From Poriferisodalis sp965116245 (GTDB lineage Bacteria; Actinomycetota; Acidimicrobiia; Acidimicrobiales; Poriferisodalaceae): a stretch of DNA of 64,000 nt. The notes under the pieces were generated by a model. That model saw only the letters and a list, made by a program, of their open reading frames with translations. It was not told where the DNA came from and searched no databases. Of this stretch, positions 62,088 to 64,000 are shown one piece after another (position 1 is the stretch's first letter; every line of letters starts with the position of its first letter). The position numbers and the translations under genes were made by a program. The stretch spans positions 434,001 through 498,000 of the forward strand of contig OZ220497.1 of assembly GCA_965116245.1 (NCBI GenBank). Direction: 5' to 3'.

Positions 62088-63749
62088 GTGAGTGTTGTTG
62101 CGGCGATTGACGTGGGCACTAACTCGTTCCATCTCGTCGTCGCCGACGTCAATGGTGAAGGCCACTTTGAGGTGCTGACACGCGAACGCGAGCCAGTTCG
62201 GCTCGGCTCGGGTGGTGAAGACATGAAGTTACTTGCGCCCGAGGCCATTGATCGCGGCATAGTCACGCTCGCCAGGATGCGTCGCATCGCAGATCATGCT
62301 GGCGCTGTTTCGGTGAAAGCGGTGGCTACCAGCGCGGTGCGCGAAGCCGACAATCGCGACGAGTTCACCCGACGGGCCCGCGCAGAAGCCAACGTGGATG
62401 TTGAGGTGGTTTCCGGATTTGAAGAAGCTCGGCTCATCCACCTCGGCGTGATCGCAGCGGTGCCACTGGTCGACAAGCGCCACCTCGTCATTGACATTGG
62501 TGGTGGATCTACCGAGTTCATCATCGGCGACGGCCCTGCGCCGTTGCTGCTGCGCAGCCTGAAGCTGGGCTCGATCCGACTCACTGACCGCTTCTTTCCC
62601 GAAGGCCATACGCGCAAGCGGACCGTTCGAGAGTGCCGCAACTACGTCCGATCGTTCCTAGGTCGCCTACCGGCTGAGATCGCCGAGTTGGGATTCGAGA
62701 CCGCTGTGGGCGCTTCAGGCACCATCGCAGCCGTAGCGCGGATGTGCGCCCTACGACGCGGCGACCGTCTCAGCCGCACCGGTCGGCTGTCGTTCAACAA
62801 CAAAGAGCTGCAATCGCTCACCGACGAAGTGACGTCCGCCAAGACGCCCCAGGCGCGGCTCGCAGTAGGCGGTCTGGAAGAACGCAGGGCCGACATCATC
62901 GTGGGCGGCGCATTGTTACTCGCAGAGACCTTTAGCCAGCTAGGCATCGATCGCATGGAGGTCTCCGATTATGCGCTGCGCGAAGGCATTCTATTTGAAC
63001 AGATGCGACGCTCAGCAATACCGGGGATGGACCCGTTCCGCCGCCTTGAAGACCTGCGGCGTTCGGGTGTCATGTATGTGGCCAACAGCTACCACGAAGA
63101 TCTACAACACGCCGAGCACATAACCGATCTGGCGCTTGAGTTGTTTGACAGTCTCCACCCGATGCACAGGCTCCATGACGAAGATCGAGAACTATTCGAA
63201 GCAGCCTCATTGCTACACAACATCGGCATGTTTGTCTCGCACAGTGCCCATCACCGCCATAGTTACTACCTCATTCGCAACAGCGAGCACCTGAACGGTT
63301 TCACCGAACGAGAGATTGAGATCATCGCGCAGGTGGCGCGCTACCACCGTAAGAGTGCTCCCAAGCTGAAGCACGAAGAGTTTGCTTCGCTTAGCAAGGT
63401 CGATCAGAATAGGGTGCGCTGGATGGCGGCCATGTTGCGTGTCGCCATCGGGTTTGACCGCTCAAACCGCCAAGTCGTAACCCGAGTACGGGCGGTGAAA
63501 TCCATGGCAGCTAGTTCGCGAGCACACAACGCCGAATTACGCCTTATCGCCCGGGTTGCGCCCGACGCAGACACGTCGGTAGAACTGTTCACTGCTCAAA
63601 GTCGCAGCGAGTTGCTCGCATCGGTTACCGGTTGCACGGTGGTGATCGAAGCTGAAATCGCCGCTAGTGGTAGGCCAACTCACCCCACCAATGGGCTGCG
63701 CTGTGGCCTCAAAAATGTGACTGCCCCGGCCACGAGCACCAGCGCCTGA
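62088..63749 (+). CDS. ppx: Ppx/GppA phosphatase (exopolyphosphatase/pppGpp hydrolase)
   Basis: 553 aa from GTG 62088 (SVVAAIDVGTNSFHLVV); the frame is open to 61530 but that is antisense to the thioesterase and not similar to anything. Sugar-kinase/actin-like ATPase motifs: DVGTNSFHLVV, ATSAVREA, VIDIGGGSTEFIIGDG, GASGTIAAVAR. A C-terminal HD-like helical domain (HAEHITDLALELFDSLHPMHRLHDEDRELFEAASLLHNIG) follows. Degrades polyphosphate or pppGpp, thus linked to stress signalling. Ppx and GppA activities cannot be separated by sequence alone. Confidence 0.9.
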   Translation: MSVVAAIDVGTNSFHLVVADVNGEGHFEVLTREREPVRLGSGGEDMKLLAPEAIDRGIVTLARMRRIADHAGAVSVKAVATSAVREADNRDEFTRRARAEANVDVEVVSGFEEARLIHLGVIAAVPLVDKRHLVIDIGGGSTEFIIGDGPAPLLLRSLKLGSIRLTDRFFPEGHTRKRTVRECRNYVRSFLGRLPAEIAELGFETAVGASGTIAAVARMCALRRGDRLSRTGRLSFNNKELQSLTDEVTSAKTPQARLAVGGLEERRADIIVGGALLLAETFSQLGIDRMEVSDYALREGILFEQMRRSAIPGMDPFRRLEDLRRSGVMYVANSYHEDLQHAEHITDLALELFDSLHPMHRLHDEDRELFEAASLLHNIGMFVSHSAHHRHSYYLIRNSEHLNGFTEREIEIIAQVARYHRKSAPKLKHEEFASLSKVDQNRVRWMAAMLRVAIGFDRSNRQVVTRVRAVKSMAASSRAHNAELRLIARVAPDADTSVELFTAQSRSELLASVTGCTVVIEAEIAASGRPTHPTNGLRCGLKNVTAPATSTSA

Positions 63750-63775
63750 AATTGCGCTAGTGCCCGCAGCCGGGG
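63724..63775. terminator. Extended hairpin at the convergent ppx / LysM junction
   Basis: CCCCGGC (63724-63730) pairs with GCCGGGG (63769-63775), then GCAC/GTGC and AGCGC/GCGCT inside, giving an imperfect stem of about 16 pairs with the ppx stop codon in the 8-nt loop. Symmetry suits a bidirectional terminator, though no T-run is present. Confidence 0.45.
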
Positions 63776-63796
63776 TCAGCCGCAAAGAGATTTGAA

Positions 63797-63994
63797 CTAC
63801 GCGCCGGGAATGTGAAGCACCCAGCCAGCGATGATCAGATCAGGGTTAGTGAAGGTTCGGCCATCGGCCTGCTTCTTGCCCTTGTTTGCCTCGTAGATCT
63901 TCGTCCAATGGCTCGCGTGTCCGAGGTACATCTCAGCGATCTTCCGGAGATAGTCGCCCGGCTTCACGGTGTAATAGACGCCATCTGATTTCAT
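63797..63994 (-). CDS. LysM domain protein (start uncertain, possibly cut by window end)
   Basis: 65 codons from ATG 63994; the frame is also open to the window end, so this may be the 3' part of a longer gene. YYTVKPGDYLRKIAEMYLGHASHWTKIYEANKGK, then NPDLIIAGWVLHIPG, is a complete LysM fold, which binds peptidoglycan or chitin-like glycans. No signal peptide is visible in this part. Convergent with ppx. Confidence 0.7.
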   Translation of the reverse strand: MKSDGVYYTVKPGDYLRKIAEMYLGHASHWTKIYEANKGKKQADGRTFTNPDLIIAGWVLHIPGA

Positions 63995-64000
63995 GGCGTC

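Noticed and set aside
63775..63800. tRNA-like 3' end (GTTCAAATC on the minus strand)
   Set aside because: The T-arm does not pair and there is no acceptor or anticodon stem; the bases belong to the end of the LysM gene.

Overview
The window looks like chromosomal DNA of a high-GC actinobacterium, most likely Acidimicrobiia or a close relative. The inference rests on many GTG starts, an estimated G+C near 60 percent, two F420-type luciferase-like oxidoreductases, several enoyl-CoA hydratases and class III CoA-transferases, and DUF5317 and RmuC proteins. It also rests on about a dozen genes with a TANNNT -10-like hexamer only 6-9 nt upstream of the start codon, as expected for leaderless transcripts. 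No rRNA, tRNA, CRISPR array, insertion sequence or prophage was recognised.

Layout. 1-6833 (minus): a complete System I cytochrome c maturation operon, ccmABCDEFGH, cut by the window start. 7011-10300: a DUF5317 membrane protein, a small membrane protein, a CoA-transferase and another small membrane protein. 10578-20892: valS, an MscS channel, two enoyl-CoA hydratases, rsgA, a family 5 solute-binding lipoprotein and rmuC. 20974-25225 (minus): a lone molybdopterin hydroxylase large subunit, and a secreted FN3/Calx-beta/poly-Thr protein of lower GC. 25357-27927 (minus): phenylacetyl-CoA epoxidase genes in the order paaA-D-B-C, every junction a 4-bp overlap. 28004-30191 (minus): an MTA phosphorylase homologue whose purine-site residue suggests methylthioinosine, next to an MTA/SAH deaminase, together a deaminating methylthioadenosine salvage route. 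30231-32182: LivH and LivM permeases without their ATPases. 32186-34457: an SDR and a CoA-transferase. 34524-39187: a fusion of a Usp-like domain and a receiver domain, then a TRAP transporter (dctQ-M-P). 39235-47779: an LLM oxidoreductase, then a large AddB/AddA-like helicase-nuclease pair. 47886-49879 (minus): an ECF sigma factor overlapping a membrane protein, a probable sigma/anti-sigma pair. 50163-54107: an LLM oxidoreductase and an MFS carrier divergent from a dihydropyrimidinase.

54.2-59.3 kb is the accessory part. It has three tandem paralogous genes for small coiled-coil membrane proteins (160, 176 and 175 aa) that carry 1, 5 and 3 copies of a 13-residue repeat. Each has a conserved leader at a fixed distance from its start, and two follow the same relict gene tail. 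A truncated polysaccharide deacetylase lies between copies 1 and 2. An enoyl-CoA hydratase follows, then a class II Fic protein whose AT-rich promoter overlaps a perfect inverted repeat. 59337-63994: SDR, acyl-CoA dehydrogenase and hotdog thioesterase (minus), Ppx/GppA phosphatase (plus) and a LysM protein (minus).

The best candidates for something undescribed are the tandem coiled-coil family, the MTA deaminase/methylthioinosine phosphorylase pair, the Usp-REC fusion, and the recurring in-frame low-complexity insertions in conserved enzymes.
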